Below, in pieces: positions 52,534 through 61,882 of a stretch of 64,000 nt of DNA. Every line of letters starts with the position of its first letter. Positions within the stretch are counted from its first letter, which is position 1. Origin of the DNA: Pseudomonas sp. GM48 (GTDB lineage Bacteria > Pseudomonadota > Gammaproteobacteria > Pseudomonadales > Pseudomonadaceae); contig NZ_AKJM01000085.1 of NCBI RefSeq assembly GCF_000282335.1, positions 78,836 through 142,835 of the forward strand. Reading direction: 5' to 3'. The notes under the pieces were generated by a model. The model worked only from the letters and a program-made list of their open reading frames with translations, searched no databases and was not told where the DNA came from. The translations under genes and the position numbers were made by a program.

Positions 52534-53655
52534 CTACTCGCTTCGTACATTTTTACAGAGGTTGATCAGCGACACGTCTGAACCCTTTCCATCGAGAAAT
52601 GCATTCAAATATTTCTCATAAGGACTTATGTCAATGTTGGCTTCTTTAAGCCAGTCAGCATCGTAATACGTTGAGGCATAACGGTCTCCTGAATCGCAAA
52701 TAACCGATACTATCGACCCTGTCTGCTTATGTGAACGCATATGCTCCGCGATACAACAAACGCCAAAAAAATTCGTTCCGGTGGAACCACCAACACGGCG
52801 CGATAGCCGCTCTGAGAGAACGTGCATCGCAGCAAGTGAGGCAGCATCTGGAATCTTGATCATGTGATCAATGACATCAGGGATGAACGAAGGCTCTACT
52901 CTCGGCCTACCAATACCTTCAATCCGAGAGGGAGTCGGACAAGTGCTTCCCTTATCCCCTGTGTCGAAGGACTCATAGAAAGCAGAATGCTCAACGTCAA
53001 CTACACAAAGTCGAGTATTCAGATGCTTATACTTGATATACCTTCCGATTGTGGCAGACGTTCCTCCAGTGCCGGCACTCATAACCACCCAAGCCGGCTC
53101 AGGATCTCGCTCCATCGCCATTTGCGAAAATATGCTTTCAGCAATATTATTGTTACCACGCCAGTCTGTAGCGCGCTCTGCATTTGTGAATTGGTCTAAA
53201 TAATGACCACCTGTTTCACGAGCAAGTTTCTCAGCGACCGTATAGATAGCTCCAGGATTGTCAACAAAGTGACATGTCCCCCCTAGTCGATTAATAGCAT
53301 CGATTTTCTGGCAACTGGTGGAACGCTGCATTACTGCAGTAAAGGGCAGATTTAGGAGCTTAGCAAAGTACGCCTCACTTACAGCTGTTGAGCCAGAAGA
53401 TGCTTCGACTAACAAAGTATCTTTCTTTATCCAGCCATTGCAGATGCCATACAGGAAAAGCGATCGTGCCAAGCGGTGCTTCAGACTGCCTGTAGGGTGA
53501 GTAGACTCATCCTTCAGATAAATCGATATCCCAGGCAGCCCGTTAAAATCTAAAGGAATCAGATGTGTATCGGCAGAGCGATTGGCATCCCCCTGCAACA
53601 CGCCGATTGCCCAGCGAATCCACTCTTTATCCTGATTACCGAGATTAAGATTCAT
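52534..53655 (-). CDS. PLP-dependent L-cysteine desulfhydrase-like enzyme (Cds1 type)
   Basis: 373 residues of the cysteine-synthase fold. The PLP lysine is in PTGSLKHRLARSLF, with VEASSGSTAVSEAYFA (phosphate loop region), GHYLDQFTNAERATDWRGNN and VVMSAGTGGTSATIGRYIKY. The overall string closely follows mycobacterial Cds1 (Rv3684), which splits cysteine to sulfide, ammonia and pyruvate. Beta-elimination gives 2-aminoacrylate, and a RidA gene lies upstream with 32 bases between. It is therefore likely to cleave cysteine or an S-substituted cysteine. Start at 53655 has AGGATATTT upstream. Confidence 0.85.
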   Translation of the reverse strand: MNLNLGNQDKEWIRWAIGVLQGDANRSADTHLIPLDFNGLPGISIYLKDESTHPTGSLKHRLARSLFLYGICNGWIKKDTLLVEASSGSTAVSEAYFAKLLNLPFTAVMQRSTSCQKIDAINRLGGTCHFVDNPGAIYTVAEKLARETGGHYLDQFTNAERATDWRGNNNIAESIFSQMAMERDPEPAWVVMSAGTGGTSATIGRYIKYKHLNTRLCVVDVEHSAFYESFDTGDKGSTCPTPSRIEGIGRPRVEPSFIPDVIDHMIKIPDAASLAAMHVLSERLSRRVGGSTGTNFFGVCCIAEHMRSHKQTGSIVSVICDSGDRYASTYYDADWLKEANIDISPYEKYLNAFLDGKGSDVSLINLCKNVRSE

Positions 53656-53687
53656 AAATATCCTGTATTTGGCTACTGATTCAACAT

Positions 53688-54065
53688 TCAGTCCAGCGCG
53701 ACAATGGCATCTACTGCAACGAGGGCTCCTTTTGGTAGTGCGGAAACCTCGAATGTAGCGCGAGCAGGGAACGGAGAAGAGAAATAGGTAGCATATACGT
53801 CATTCAACTTCGCAAAATCACTTAAATTTGTAACCATTATTGTTGTTTTGATAGTCTTTGAAATACCGGTACCCGCTGCTTCAGCAATCGCTGAAATATT
53901 ACTGAGGCACTGTTTCATTTGAAGCAAGGCATCGTCCGCGACCAGCTCTCCCTTGGCAGGGTCAATGCCTAGCTGCCCCGAAACAAATAGATATTCACCA
54001 TGGCAGACTGCCTGAGAATAAGGGCCAACGGCAGCTGGAGCTAATAAAGTTGAAATATTTCGCAT
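53688..54065 (-). CDS. RidA-family imine/enamine deaminase
   Basis: 125 residues from the ATG at 54065 (GGGATCCTTTC upstream; an ATG six codons earlier has no ribosome site). The signature PAAVGPYSQAVCHGEYLFVS and the C-terminal PKGALVAVDAIVAL with FPARATFEVSAL (the arginine that holds the substrate carboxylate) are the RidA pattern. RidA hydrolyses reactive 2-aminoacrylate to pyruvate and ammonia, protecting PLP enzymes. Its place just before a cysteine beta-lyase is chemically apt. Confidence 0.92.
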   Translation of the reverse strand: MRNISTLLAPAAVGPYSQAVCHGEYLFVSGQLGIDPAKGELVADDALLQMKQCLSNISAIAEAAGTGISKTIKTTIMVTNLSDFAKLNDVYATYFSSPFPARATFEVSALPKGALVAVDAIVALD

Positions 54066-54121
54066 GAAAGGATCCCTATCCATTATTAATGGATATTAAC
54101 AATTTATAATTCTATATCAGT

Positions 54122-54146
54122 AAAGGTATCGATTACCGATACCTTT
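54122..54146 (-). terminator. Hairpin between the flavin monooxygenase and ridA
   Basis: AAAGGTATCG pairs perfectly with CGATACCTTT around ATTAC. On the minus strand the arm ends in CTTTACTG, so it can terminate transcription after the monooxygenase gene, giving ridA and the PLP gene partial independence. Confidence 0.75.
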
Positions 54147-54171
54147 CATGGGCCAAGCAAGGACACTTAAC

Positions 54172-55674
54172 TCAATCAGCGAAAATCTTGCTTGCTTGAA
54201 TTGAATTGCTGAATGGAACAACTCCTACGATCTCAAGCTCGGCATAATCGGTAAATTTATTATAAATCTCTTCAACATCTTCAAGATAAAGCGATTTTGT
54301 GATACCACGTACCGCACGAGGAACCGAGTATCTAAACCCGCTGATAGCCGAGCCGGAAAGTCCCATACTTACAAGAGCGCTATAGGTAAAGTTGAATACA
54401 TTCTTAATGTAGGGGGCTTCCCCAGGCGTTTTTTCGACAAACTCAAAATTCTCACCCAGGTAGGGATGGCTGGATATTTGAGCATCTTCCTCCCCATGGG
54501 TAGGACTATATTTGTCTTGCCACAGCGCTATGTGATTAGCAATATTTGAAAGCTCTGGGCGTAGTGAAAAATCGTTCACAAACCCAACAGCAACTATCAA
54601 GTAGTCGACCTTGAGTTTGTCTCCAGACGCAAGGGTGACCTCAACTTGTTCCTTTCCACCATCAGTTACAAGTTTCACACCTTCCCAAGCTGCATTAGTA
54701 CGAACGCTCGCACCTTCTAAACCTGACAATCGATTATAGGCGTCCTGTGGAGCTGGAATGTTATACCTGAACATATGTCGCATGTACTTCCACTTCAGGC
54801 AATCATCCATATCAGCGTAATGATTAAGAAACCCAGCTTTTGCCATCCATATCTGAGGATTAATACGCTGGATATCCTTGCGACGAATACAAACAGTCGC
54901 TTCTAACGCCCCGGCCTCAAGCGCGGTCGAAGCATTGTCGAATGCGGATGCGCCTGCACCAAGAACTGCTATCTTTTTTCCGACAAGCTTTGAAAAATCA
55001 ATATGCTCTCCTGAAGAGGCGTATCGATCTTTTGGTAGCGCCGATGAAATAAACTTAGGTACATGCCATGCCCCGCTGCCATCAACGCCCGTGGCGACAA
55101 CTACCCTGCGAGCATAAACAACGTCCCGAGCCGATATCTCTCCTCGACCGTTGAACCTGTTTAGCTCCAGTCGAAACAGTTTATCTTCAGGAATGACGCT
55201 GGAGACACCAGTAAGATTCTCGACTGGGATCTTCAGTGTGTCGCGGCACCATGTAAGATAGTCTTGCCAGTCGCCTTTAGGGATTTTTATCAGTTGCTCC
55301 CAAGCTTCTTCGCCGTACTTGGCTGTGTACCATGCTTGAGGTGCAAGACTGGTTAATGTCGCATCAATACCTGGCAAATGCTTTACAGTACGCAAAGTAC
55401 GCATACGCGCCGTATTGTTCCACGGGCCTTCCAGGCCCTTGGGCTGCTGATCAAAAACAACGATGTTATCAACCCGTTCGCGCAAGAGACCTGCAGCGAT
55501 TGCCAACCCGCCTTGGCCTCCCCCGATGATAGCGACGTCGTAGACATGCTTACCGCTAGGGTGCGCCTTAGGCAGTACCCAAGGGTCATGAGGAAAACGT
55601 AGGACGTGGAGATCGGCCTGTACCCTTGACGCCAGTTCATCTAGAGCACTGTATTCTGTTGATTTCACACTCAT
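54172..55674 (-). CDS. FAD/NADPH-dependent flavin monooxygenase-like protein
   Basis: 500 residues. The FAD site is AIIGGGQGGLAIAAGLLRE (about 49-67) and the NADPH site KIAVLGAGASAFDNASTAL, with an ATGVDGSGAWHVP-type segment between them. The arrangement resembles N-hydroxylating or S-oxidising flavin monooxygenases (FMO, lysine N6-hydroxylase relatives). Start has AGGTGAAGAAAA. Given the cysteine lyase and RidA next to it and the amino-acid transporter upstream, an S- or N-oxidation of an amino acid is plausible. Substrate unproven. Confidence 0.82.
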   Translation of the reverse strand: MSVKSTEYSALDELASRVQADLHVLRFPHDPWVLPKAHPSGKHVYDVAIIGGGQGGLAIAAGLLRERVDNIVVFDQQPKGLEGPWNNTARMRTLRTVKHLPGIDATLTSLAPQAWYTAKYGEEAWEQLIKIPKGDWQDYLTWCRDTLKIPVENLTGVSSVIPEDKLFRLELNRFNGRGEISARDVVYARRVVVATGVDGSGAWHVPKFISSALPKDRYASSGEHIDFSKLVGKKIAVLGAGASAFDNASTALEAGALEATVCIRRKDIQRINPQIWMAKAGFLNHYADMDDCLKWKYMRHMFRYNIPAPQDAYNRLSGLEGASVRTNAAWEGVKLVTDGGKEQVEVTLASGDKLKVDYLIVAVGFVNDFSLRPELSNIANHIALWQDKYSPTHGEEDAQISSHPYLGENFEFVEKTPGEAPYIKNVFNFTYSALVSMGLSGSAISGFRYSVPRAVRGITKSLYLEDVEEIYNKFTDYAELEIVGVVPFSNSIQASKIFAD

Positions 55675-55951
55675 TTTTCTTCACCTATCTACATAGATCC
55701 GAAATATAGGTCATCTCGTCGTAAACAGCCTTAGAGGCCACTCATATCGCTATTTCGCTAATTAGCTCGATGAAGCCAGTGTATTCTTCCTTCATCAAAA
55801 ACAGTTTCCAATCTTCAACGTTTAACCCAGCTAAAATTGAATAAACTTCTAAAAAAAGCCTGAATTTTGGAATTAATTTTCACAGATTAGCTAATGAACG
55901 ACTGACGATCTCCAATGCCACCGTAGAGGTCACGATTTATTTTCGTTTTGA

Positions 55952-57262
55952 TTACGTAAAAAGCAACGTATTACGATAGAAGCGAATTCCAGCGTCATAT
56001 GCCTCTAATGCGATCTCACGCATTGGATATTTCGTGGACTGTCTTAGTGGTAATGGAGTGATTACATCATCGCCGAGTGCGATTTTGGCCAGCATTTTTC
56101 CGAAATAGGCATTTGGCGCAATACCTCGCCCATTACATCCGATGGTTGCAAAGATGCCGGGGCGCGGTTCAACGAGATGCGGCAATCTGTCCACCGTTTG
56201 ACCAAGCGTGCCCGACCACCGGTAACCCCATTTAAATGTAGGAGCGAATGGATAAACGAACTTCATCGCACGGTTTACCCAATTGTCTCCTTCCGAATGA
56301 ATAGGAAGAAAACCAATAGATCCAACATGTAGCCGCCCAACCGGGTCATATCGGAACCAAAGCGGTATTTTATGGGTGTCCCACATGGCTATATAGTGAG
56401 GCAAAATTCGCTCTCTCCACTCAGGAGGTAGCGGATCAGCAGTGGCAATACCGAAGGCCCCAAGAGGCATTATTTCCTCCTTAAAGCCTGGTACAAGATC
56501 ATTGCTGTATGCGTTGGTTGAGAGAATTACCTTATTAGCTTTTATTGTTGTATTTCCGGCAGTCGCTAACCATCCGCTACCTGACGGTTCCAAGGATGTG
56601 ACTCTAGATCCGGTGGAGATTCTAAGGCCTTTGGAAACGGCAGCTCGCGCTAACCCCCGAACGTAGGCAAGCGGTTGGATCGTAAATCCACGATGATCGA
56701 TCAGAGCGGCTTTATATCTGGTCGACCCATTCATCTCCTCGAGCTCAGAGCCATAAACCATCTGAACATTTGCGCCCAACGCTTGCCAATCGGAGGCCTG
56801 GGATTCTAACTCTCTCGTTTTCTGAGGAGATGTCGAACAGCGGATGATGGGCCTTTCGTCAGCGGCACAATCAATGCCGTAATCACGTATCAACTGACGG
56901 ACTACATCGGGGGCGCTACCCAACTCCTTCAAAAAAAGCTGACCATAATCTTGGCCTAGCGCGCGAAGAATCTGTTCAGGCGAGAGAAACTGACCAGGAT
57001 TTACCTGTCCTGCGTTCCGTCCACTAGCTCCTGAACCAATTTCTTGAGCCTCAACCAATATTGTCTTGGCTCCTCGTTCTGCACAGTGGAGACCTGCCGT
57101 TACCCCGTTGTAACCACCACCGATGATCAATACATCGCATGATTCTTGCCGAGCCAGGGTTACACTTTCTGGCTTTGGCCCACCGGTCGCAGACCACATC
57201 GAATGGTCAATGTCAGCTTCTTGGCCGCTAATTAAAGGTCTATCGCCATTAAACATAGTCAT
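55952..57262 (-). CDS. FAD-dependent amino-acid/amine oxidase (DadA/PuuB-like)
   Basis: 436 residues. N-terminal FAD site CDVLIIGGGYNGVTAGLHCA (about 37-56), then GSGASGRNAGQVNPGQF, and C-terminal WSGTLGQTVDRLPHLVE and GCNGRGIAPNAYFG. This is the D-amino-acid dehydrogenase/gamma-glutamylputrescine oxidase group, which deaminates an amine to the imine and aldehyde or keto acid. It is the gene nearest the ABC permeases, so it probably oxidises the imported compound. Start at 57262, with a second ATG at 57256 better spaced from an AGG. Substrate unknown. Confidence 0.88.
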   Translation of the reverse strand: MTMFNGDRPLISGQEADIDHSMWSATGGPKPESVTLARQESCDVLIIGGGYNGVTAGLHCAERGAKTILVEAQEIGSGASGRNAGQVNPGQFLSPEQILRALGQDYGQLFLKELGSAPDVVRQLIRDYGIDCAADERPIIRCSTSPQKTRELESQASDWQALGANVQMVYGSELEEMNGSTRYKAALIDHRGFTIQPLAYVRGLARAAVSKGLRISTGSRVTSLEPSGSGWLATAGNTTIKANKVILSTNAYSNDLVPGFKEEIMPLGAFGIATADPLPPEWRERILPHYIAMWDTHKIPLWFRYDPVGRLHVGSIGFLPIHSEGDNWVNRAMKFVYPFAPTFKWGYRWSGTLGQTVDRLPHLVEPRPGIFATIGCNGRGIAPNAYFGKMLAKIALGDDVITPLPLRQSTKYPMREIALEAYDAGIRFYRNTLLFT

Positions 57263-57332
57263 CCTACTTCGCTACGAGCGCTTAATTTTATTAACAGATT
57301 ACAATCGCTACAAAGGGTTTGGTTTTGCTTAA

Positions 57333-57998
57333 TTAAATGGCCATGGTATGCAAGATCTTTCGCTCCAAGGCTGTGACAGCGCGAGTAATAGGGAACGCAA
57401 TTACAAAATAAATGACTGCAGCGGCGGTCAAAAGCTCCACCGGATGCCCAGTACGGTTGGAAATGTTTTGACTCACGAACATCAAGTCGGCCATACCAAC
57501 AGCGGAGACAAGTGCACTCTCCTTAAACAAGCTAGTGCAGTTCGACAAAAGCGTAGGTGCAGCCCTTAGCAGCGCTTGCGGCAGAAGAACGTACAAGGTA
57601 TGAACACGATAAGTCAGCCCAAGAGCCACCCCTGCATCATGTTGTTCCTTGCTAACGAAGCTAAACGATGCACGGAACGTCTCACTGGTTATCGCCGCCA
57701 TATACAACGTAAGCGCGATGATTCCACAAGTCAGGTTCGAGAGTTCAACACCCAATACCAGAGGCAAGCAGAAAAACATCCAAAACAGCTGAATGAGCAC
57801 TGGAGTGCCGCGAAACAGAGCCACATATACGGTACTAACCCCATATATAATTTTATTTTTTGAGCTGCGCGCTATAGCAACTATAAATCCTAAAGCGCAA
57901 CCCAATATCACACAGATCGCTGTGAGCTTCAAAGTTAATAAGAGGCCGAAAAGTAAGGCAGCCTTGTAATCGAAGATTACTGAAAAATCTAGTTCCAT
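57333..57998 (-). CDS. Amino-acid ABC transporter permease (HisM/GlnP type)
   Basis: 221 residues with about five membrane helices and the EAA loop motif of His/Glu/Gln-type permeases (EQHDAGVALGLTYRVHTLYV-like segment with ALG and LPQALLRAAP). It forms a heterodimer with the next permease (58009-58677), 10 bases upstream on the strand. Imports a polar amino acid using the ATPase encoded beyond it. Start at 57998 has GAGGACGCGGCC. Confidence 0.9.
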   Translation of the reverse strand: MELDFSVIFDYKAALLFGLLLTLKLTAICVILGCALGFIVAIARSSKNKIIYGVSTVYVALFRGTPVLIQLFWMFFCLPLVLGVELSNLTCGIIALTLYMAAITSETFRASFSFVSKEQHDAGVALGLTYRVHTLYVLLPQALLRAAPTLLSNCTSLFKESALVSAVGMADLMFVSQNISNRTGHPVELLTAAAVIYFVIAFPITRAVTALERKILHTMAI

Positions 57999-58008
57999 GG
58001 CCGCGTCC

Positions 58009-58677
58009 TCATGAGTTTTCCGCTTTACGGCGGCGCTCTATGTATTCTACGAGCTGAGATATTGGGAACGATATCGCAAAATATATGAGTGCAATAACTG
58101 TGAACACCTCGATAGGGCGATAGGTATCGGTGGCCAAGATTTTCCCCATATACATTAGATCTTGCAAGGCGACGATCGCAACGAGCGCCGTTTGCTGAAA
58201 AGCGCCGATACCATTTGCAACCAACACGGGTAGAGCCGAGCGAAATGCTTGGGGCAAGACTACATAGACTGTTCGTTGAAACGGAGAGAGACCTAACGCA
58301 ATAGTCGCATCGTACTGATTACTTTGCACTCCCTGGATGGCCGCCCTGTACGCTTCTGCGTTGAACGCTGCGAGATTAAGTCCAATCGCCAAGATTCCCA
58401 TCGTCAATGCGTCTATGTAAACATCGAATATGATCGGTATGCAGTAGAAAAACCATACGATCTGGACAAGCGCAGGAGTACAGCGAAAAAACTCAATGAA
58501 CAGAGTGAAGGGCCAACGGAGTATCGGATTGGGGCTCATTACCAGGAGCGCAATAACGAAACCCAGAGTCAATCCTATAATGTTCGCCGCCACGGTGAGC
58601 TGTAGGGTTACGACTAACCCTTTCAGTAGTGGCCAGAGCCCGTTCGCGATAAAGAACAAATCAAATTGATAGTTCAC
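58009..58677 (-). CDS. Amino-acid ABC transporter permease (HisQ/GlnP type)
   Basis: 222 residues, with membrane helices and the EAA-type loop (SNQYDATIALGLSPFQRTVY, LPQAFRSALPVLVANG). It overlaps the ATPase gene's end by 17 bases, so it is translated together with it. Second half of the transporter permease pair. Confidence 0.9.
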   Translation of the reverse strand: MNYQFDLFFIANGLWPLLKGLVVTLQLTVAANIIGLTLGFVIALLVMSPNPILRWPFTLFIEFFRCTPALVQIVWFFYCIPIIFDVYIDALTMGILAIGLNLAAFNAEAYRAAIQGVQSNQYDATIALGLSPFQRTVYVVLPQAFRSALPVLVANGIGAFQQTALVAIVALQDLMYMGKILATDTYRPIEVFTVIALIYFAISFPISQLVEYIERRRKAENS

Positions 58678-59464
58678 GTTTGACTCCTTCAGTCTCGCCG
58701 ATATGAAAGACTCGCTGAATGAACTCTCTCGTTCGAGCTTCCTTCGGCCTACCGAGTACCTGCTCAGGAGGCCCGTCTTCGACCACTACGCCGCCAGCGC
58801 AGAAAATCACTCGGGAGGCGATGTTTTTGGCAAAGTGCATATCGTGAGTCACTATCACCATAGGCATGGATTGTTCAGCCAAATGCATAATGACTTGCTC
58901 TACTTCAGCGACAAGCTCAGGATCAAGAGCCGACGTAACTTCGTCGAACAGCATCAATTTTGGGTCGAGCATTAAAGCCCTGGCAATCGCCACTCGCTGC
59001 TTTTGTCCACCAGACAGGTGGGCTGGATAGGCTTTTTCCTTTCCTTCCAATCCAAATCTGACCAACAAACCACGTGCTCGCTGTTCTGCCGATTGTCTTG
59101 ACTCTCCCCGCGCCTTGATCGGCGCGAGCGTCAGATTTTGTAAAATGTTCAGGTGCGGGAACAAAGTGTAATGTTGGAAAACCATTCCAATGTTACGGCG
59201 AATATCCTTATCAATTACGGTTCTTCCGAACTTATCAGTCGTAATATAGTTTTTACCTTGAAACAGTAATTGGCCCTTATCAATATCTTCTAGCCCCATC
59301 AACACTCGTAGCAGCGTACTTTTTCCGCCACCACTCGGCCCAATCACGACGACACGATCACCAGGGCACATGCTAATGTCCAAACCTTGCAGCACAGGTT
59401 TTACGCCGCCTGCGTAGCTCTTGTGCAGCCCCTTCATTTCTACGAGATAGTTTGCATTTGCCAT
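58661..59464 (-). CDS. Amino-acid ABC transporter ATP-binding protein
   Basis: 267 residues. Walker A VIGPSGGGKSTLLRVL, Q-loop MVFQHYTLFPH, signature HLSGGQKQRVAIARAL, Walker B LMLFDEVTSALDPE and H-loop VIVTHDMHF are all intact. It powers the polar amino-acid transporter. Starts 48 bases after the substrate-binding protein gene stop. Confidence 0.95.
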   Translation of the reverse strand: MANANYLVEMKGLHKSYAGGVKPVLQGLDISMCPGDRVVVIGPSGGGKSTLLRVLMGLEDIDKGQLLFQGKNYITTDKFGRTVIDKDIRRNIGMVFQHYTLFPHLNILQNLTLAPIKARGESRQSAEQRARGLLVRFGLEGKEKAYPAHLSGGQKQRVAIARALMLDPKLMLFDEVTSALDPELVAEVEQVIMHLAEQSMPMVIVTHDMHFAKNIASRVIFCAGGVVVEDGPPEQVLGRPKEARTREFIQRVFHIGETEGVKRELSI

Positions 59465-59511
59465 TAGCTTCTACTCCAAATTCAGACAACCACTACCATT
59501 CACTAAGGAAA

Positions 59512-60333
59512 TTACTTAGTCTCGTGTGCGATAGCTTTTTTGATTAGCTCATCCATATGACCGGTCGCGACGGCATCATTGATATAAAGGTCTAATACTT
59601 GAAGATCTGCGTATGAAGTATCGCGCCGTAGGCCGAACGAAACACCTTTTTTATCGATCGCTGGCACAGGTCTAAGAACTACCGCCCAATCGGTATGCGA
59701 AGCAGCGAAAAGGTCATTAGCTGCCGACGTATCGAAAATCACATCAGCTCGTTTGGACATAACAGCTAAACGGATTTCGTCGGGGCCAGGTAGCCGCATG
59801 ATCGATGCGTTTTTGATGATGGCCGTTAAAGACTTATCCTGAGCTGTGCCAGATGACACCGCGATGGTGACTCCTGGTTGGTCGATATCAGCAACTCCCT
59901 TAGGCTGATTCGTCTTGGGATTTTTCTGGTTGTAAATAAAGGTCGATTCGGTAGCTGAAAGGTTTTTCGAGAACACGATAGAGAGCGCACGTTGCGGGGT
60001 AGCCGTAAGTGCCGGTGCCAAATCCCATTTTCTGGATTGCAAGCCAGCTATCATGTTGTCCCAACTAGTGTCCACAAAGACCGGCTTGACCTTCAGTATT
60101 TCAGCGAACTCTCTGCATGCGTCGACAAAGAAACCTGAATACTCCCCGGTGGCCGGGTCTTTCATAATGTAGGGCGGAGCCTCCGCCGTACCACATCGAA
60201 TAGATCCAGATTTTTGGGCTGCGGCCCATATGCCATCCCCCTCACCTTCGGCGTAAACGCCTGATGATCCGGAAAACACTCCTACTAGAACCAATGCCGG
60301 TAACAGACGCATGCCCATACGTTTGAAAATCAT
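59512..60333 (-). CDS. Periplasmic amino-acid-binding protein (SBP family 3)
   Basis: 273 residues from the ATG at 60333 (GGGAGATACCGAT upstream). Signal peptide MRLLPALVLVGVFSGSSGVYA is visible after the start. The mature protein begins RCGTAEAPPYIMKDPATGEY and YSGFFVDACREFAEILKVK, typical of family 3 amino-acid-binding proteins. It delivers the substrate to the permeases. First gene of the operon, so it is the most strongly expressed and sits closest to the Lrp-type regulator. Ligand unknown. Confidence 0.92.
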   Translation of the reverse strand: MIFKRMGMRLLPALVLVGVFSGSSGVYAEGEGDGIWAAAQKSGSIRCGTAEAPPYIMKDPATGEYSGFFVDACREFAEILKVKPVFVDTSWDNMIAGLQSRKWDLAPALTATPQRALSIVFSKNLSATESTFIYNQKNPKTNQPKGVADIDQPGVTIAVSSGTAQDKSLTAIIKNASIMRLPGPDEIRLAVMSKRADVIFDTSAANDLFAASHTDWAVVLRPVPAIDKKGVSFGLRRDTSYADLQVLDLYINDAVATGHMDELIKKAIAHETK

Positions 60334-60505
60334 ATCGGTATCTCCCAGTGATGCGCCGGCCATGCGCAGATTTGAGGGGATGGCCCTCTGAGCCTCTTGT
60401 TATTTTCAGCGCGCCTGCTTTGGGGCTGGGACGCACCTCTTTTTTTCTCCCTGATGAAGCACTCCGCTCGATCCGTCTCGCTGTTGAAAAAAGACTACCA
60501 TTTGA

Positions 60506-60567
60506 CAATAGGTAAACTATTGCAAAATTTCCACGCCTCAACCTCTTGACTTGGAAACCACTTCCAA
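60506..60567. promoter_or_regulatory. Divergent promoter with two inverted repeats (Lrp-type control)
   Basis: CAATAG-N5-CTATTG (60506-60522) overlaps a TTGACA box, and TTGGAA-N5-TTCCAA (60551-60567) lies 42 bases before the Lrp-type gene. The latter is a candidate Lrp/AsnC-family site. Both lie between the transporter operon and the regulator gene. Confidence 0.6.
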
Positions 60568-60608
60568 TGTTTTCTCTATCTGTGCAATATTTTTTCGAGG
60601 CTGTGTAA

Positions 60609-61112
60609 ATGACCAGTTCTTCAAAGCTGCCGGATCGCTCATCCCGTCTAGACCGTATCGATCGTCGAATATTGGCGGCCCTTCAGCGCGACGCTACTCA
60701 GCCCGTAACCGAGCTCGCAGAGCAGGTCGGGCTCTCCATGACGCCTTGCTGGCGCAGAATTCAGCGCTTGGAACAGCAAGGTTTCATCAAGAAACGTGTC
60801 GCCATCCTGGACAGAACGACGCTGAATGCAAAAGTGACAGTGTTCATCATGATCAAAACTAGAGAGCACTCCATTGAATGGATAGATCGTTTCTATCGAG
60901 CGACTCGCGATATGACCGAAATCGTTGATATCTATCGGATGAGCGGCGAGGTTGATTATCTGATCCGCGCTTTCTTGCCGGATATCCAAGCCTATGACGT
61001 ACTTTATAAAAAAATCATCGGTCAGTTACCCGTAGCGAACATCACGTCCATGTTTGCAATGGAAGAAATAAAATCTACAAGCGAAGTACCGCTTGATTTT
61101 ATTCCAGACTGA
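60609..61112 (+). CDS. Lrp/AsnC-family transcriptional regulator
   Basis: 167 residues. N-terminal helix-turn-helix (LDRIDRRILAALQRDATQPV, LAEQVGLSMTPCWRRIQRLE) and a C-terminal RAM domain (VDIYRMSGEVDYLIRAFLPD). Divergent from the ABC transporter operon, with inverted repeats between, so it most likely controls that operon and binds the imported amino acid. Start at 60609 follows GAGG eight bases away. Confidence 0.92.
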   Translation: MTSSSKLPDRSSRLDRIDRRILAALQRDATQPVTELAEQVGLSMTPCWRRIQRLEQQGFIKKRVAILDRTTLNAKVTVFIMIKTREHSIEWIDRFYRATRDMTEIVDIYRMSGEVDYLIRAFLPDIQAYDVLYKKIIGQLPVANITSMFAMEEIKSTSEVPLDFIPD

Positions 61113-61157
61113 ATCAGCTTCAGAGGCAGCTCTTTGTATCCAAACGAGCTGCCTGGT

Positions 61158-61769
61158 CTAAACGTTAACCATCGGAATTGGCGATGTTTTTCCTAATTCC
61201 GAACCGGGTTGGGCGTACTGCCACAGCAATGGATAGAACTCTAGGAAATCCGCACTTAGCGGCTCATACAGCGCAGTCAGCTCTTCGTATGCACCAAGCA
61301 AGCCATCTGGTTGGGATAGGCGCAGGGAGATGACTTCCAGCCCATGGCCGATCATCGAAAAATCCCTATACGCTCCTAGCCAATCTTCCGCGATGATCAA
61401 CGGTGCGATTTGAGCCAATCGTTCCGGCAAAGCGGGCTCGTTCTCTAAAAGCCGGTAGACCTTTTGAGAAAAAACATCTAGGGGCACATTGGCGTATCGC
61501 TCCCAATCCCGCGCAAGGCAATGATCGAAAAACATGTCGAGCGCGATTCCCGCATAGCGGCGTCTTGTTGCCGGGAATCGATCAAGCGCCCTTCTAACCA
61601 ATGGATGGGAATCCGTAAAAGCATCAATTTGGCGATGCAACCTGATTGCCTCTTCAGCCTCTGCAGAATAATTTCCTGAAAGCCTCCCCTTTACAAAATC
61701 CCCATAGAGACTCCCCAGCAGCTGCTGCGGCTCCTGACCGCCCAAGTGAAGATGTGCAAGGTAGTTCAT
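61158..61769 (-). CDS. acpH: ACP phosphodiesterase (DUF479 family)
   Basis: 203 residues: MNYLAHLHLGGQEPQQLLGS, DFVKGRLSGNYSAEAEEAIR, LHRQIDAFTDSHPLVRRALD and DMFFDHCLARDW are characteristic of AcpH (acyl-carrier-protein phosphodiesterase), which removes the phosphopantetheine arm of ACP. Metal-binding His and Asp residues are kept. Start has AGGAATCTCTG. A chromosomal housekeeping-type gene, apparently unrelated to neighbours. Confidence 0.87.
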   Translation of the reverse strand: MNYLAHLHLGGQEPQQLLGSLYGDFVKGRLSGNYSAEAEEAIRLHRQIDAFTDSHPLVRRALDRFPATRRRYAGIALDMFFDHCLARDWERYANVPLDVFSQKVYRLLENEPALPERLAQIAPLIIAEDWLGAYRDFSMIGHGLEVISLRLSQPDGLLGAYEELTALYEPLSADFLEFYPLLWQYAQPGSELGKTSPIPMVNV

Positions 61770-61864
61770 CAGAGATTCCTGCTAGCTATGTGGCTTTCTG
61801 AATAGTCATGGGCCGGATTGATGGAGTCGAGCTCCTCCCGTCCGATGTCCCCTTCACAGGAACA

Positions 61865-61882
61865 CTACCATTCACTAGGTAG
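61865..61882. promoter_or_regulatory. Imperfect palindrome CTACCA-N6-AGGTAG
   Basis: One mismatch from the regulon palindrome. It lies about 100 bases before acpH and 134 bases before the perfect site at 61999. It may be a second half of a tandem operator. Confidence 0.5.

Noticed and set aside
59491..59505. A half site CACTACCATTCACTA before the transporter genes, matching 61863-61877
   Set aside because: Only one arm of the palindrome is present and it lies inside an operon, so it is probably chance.
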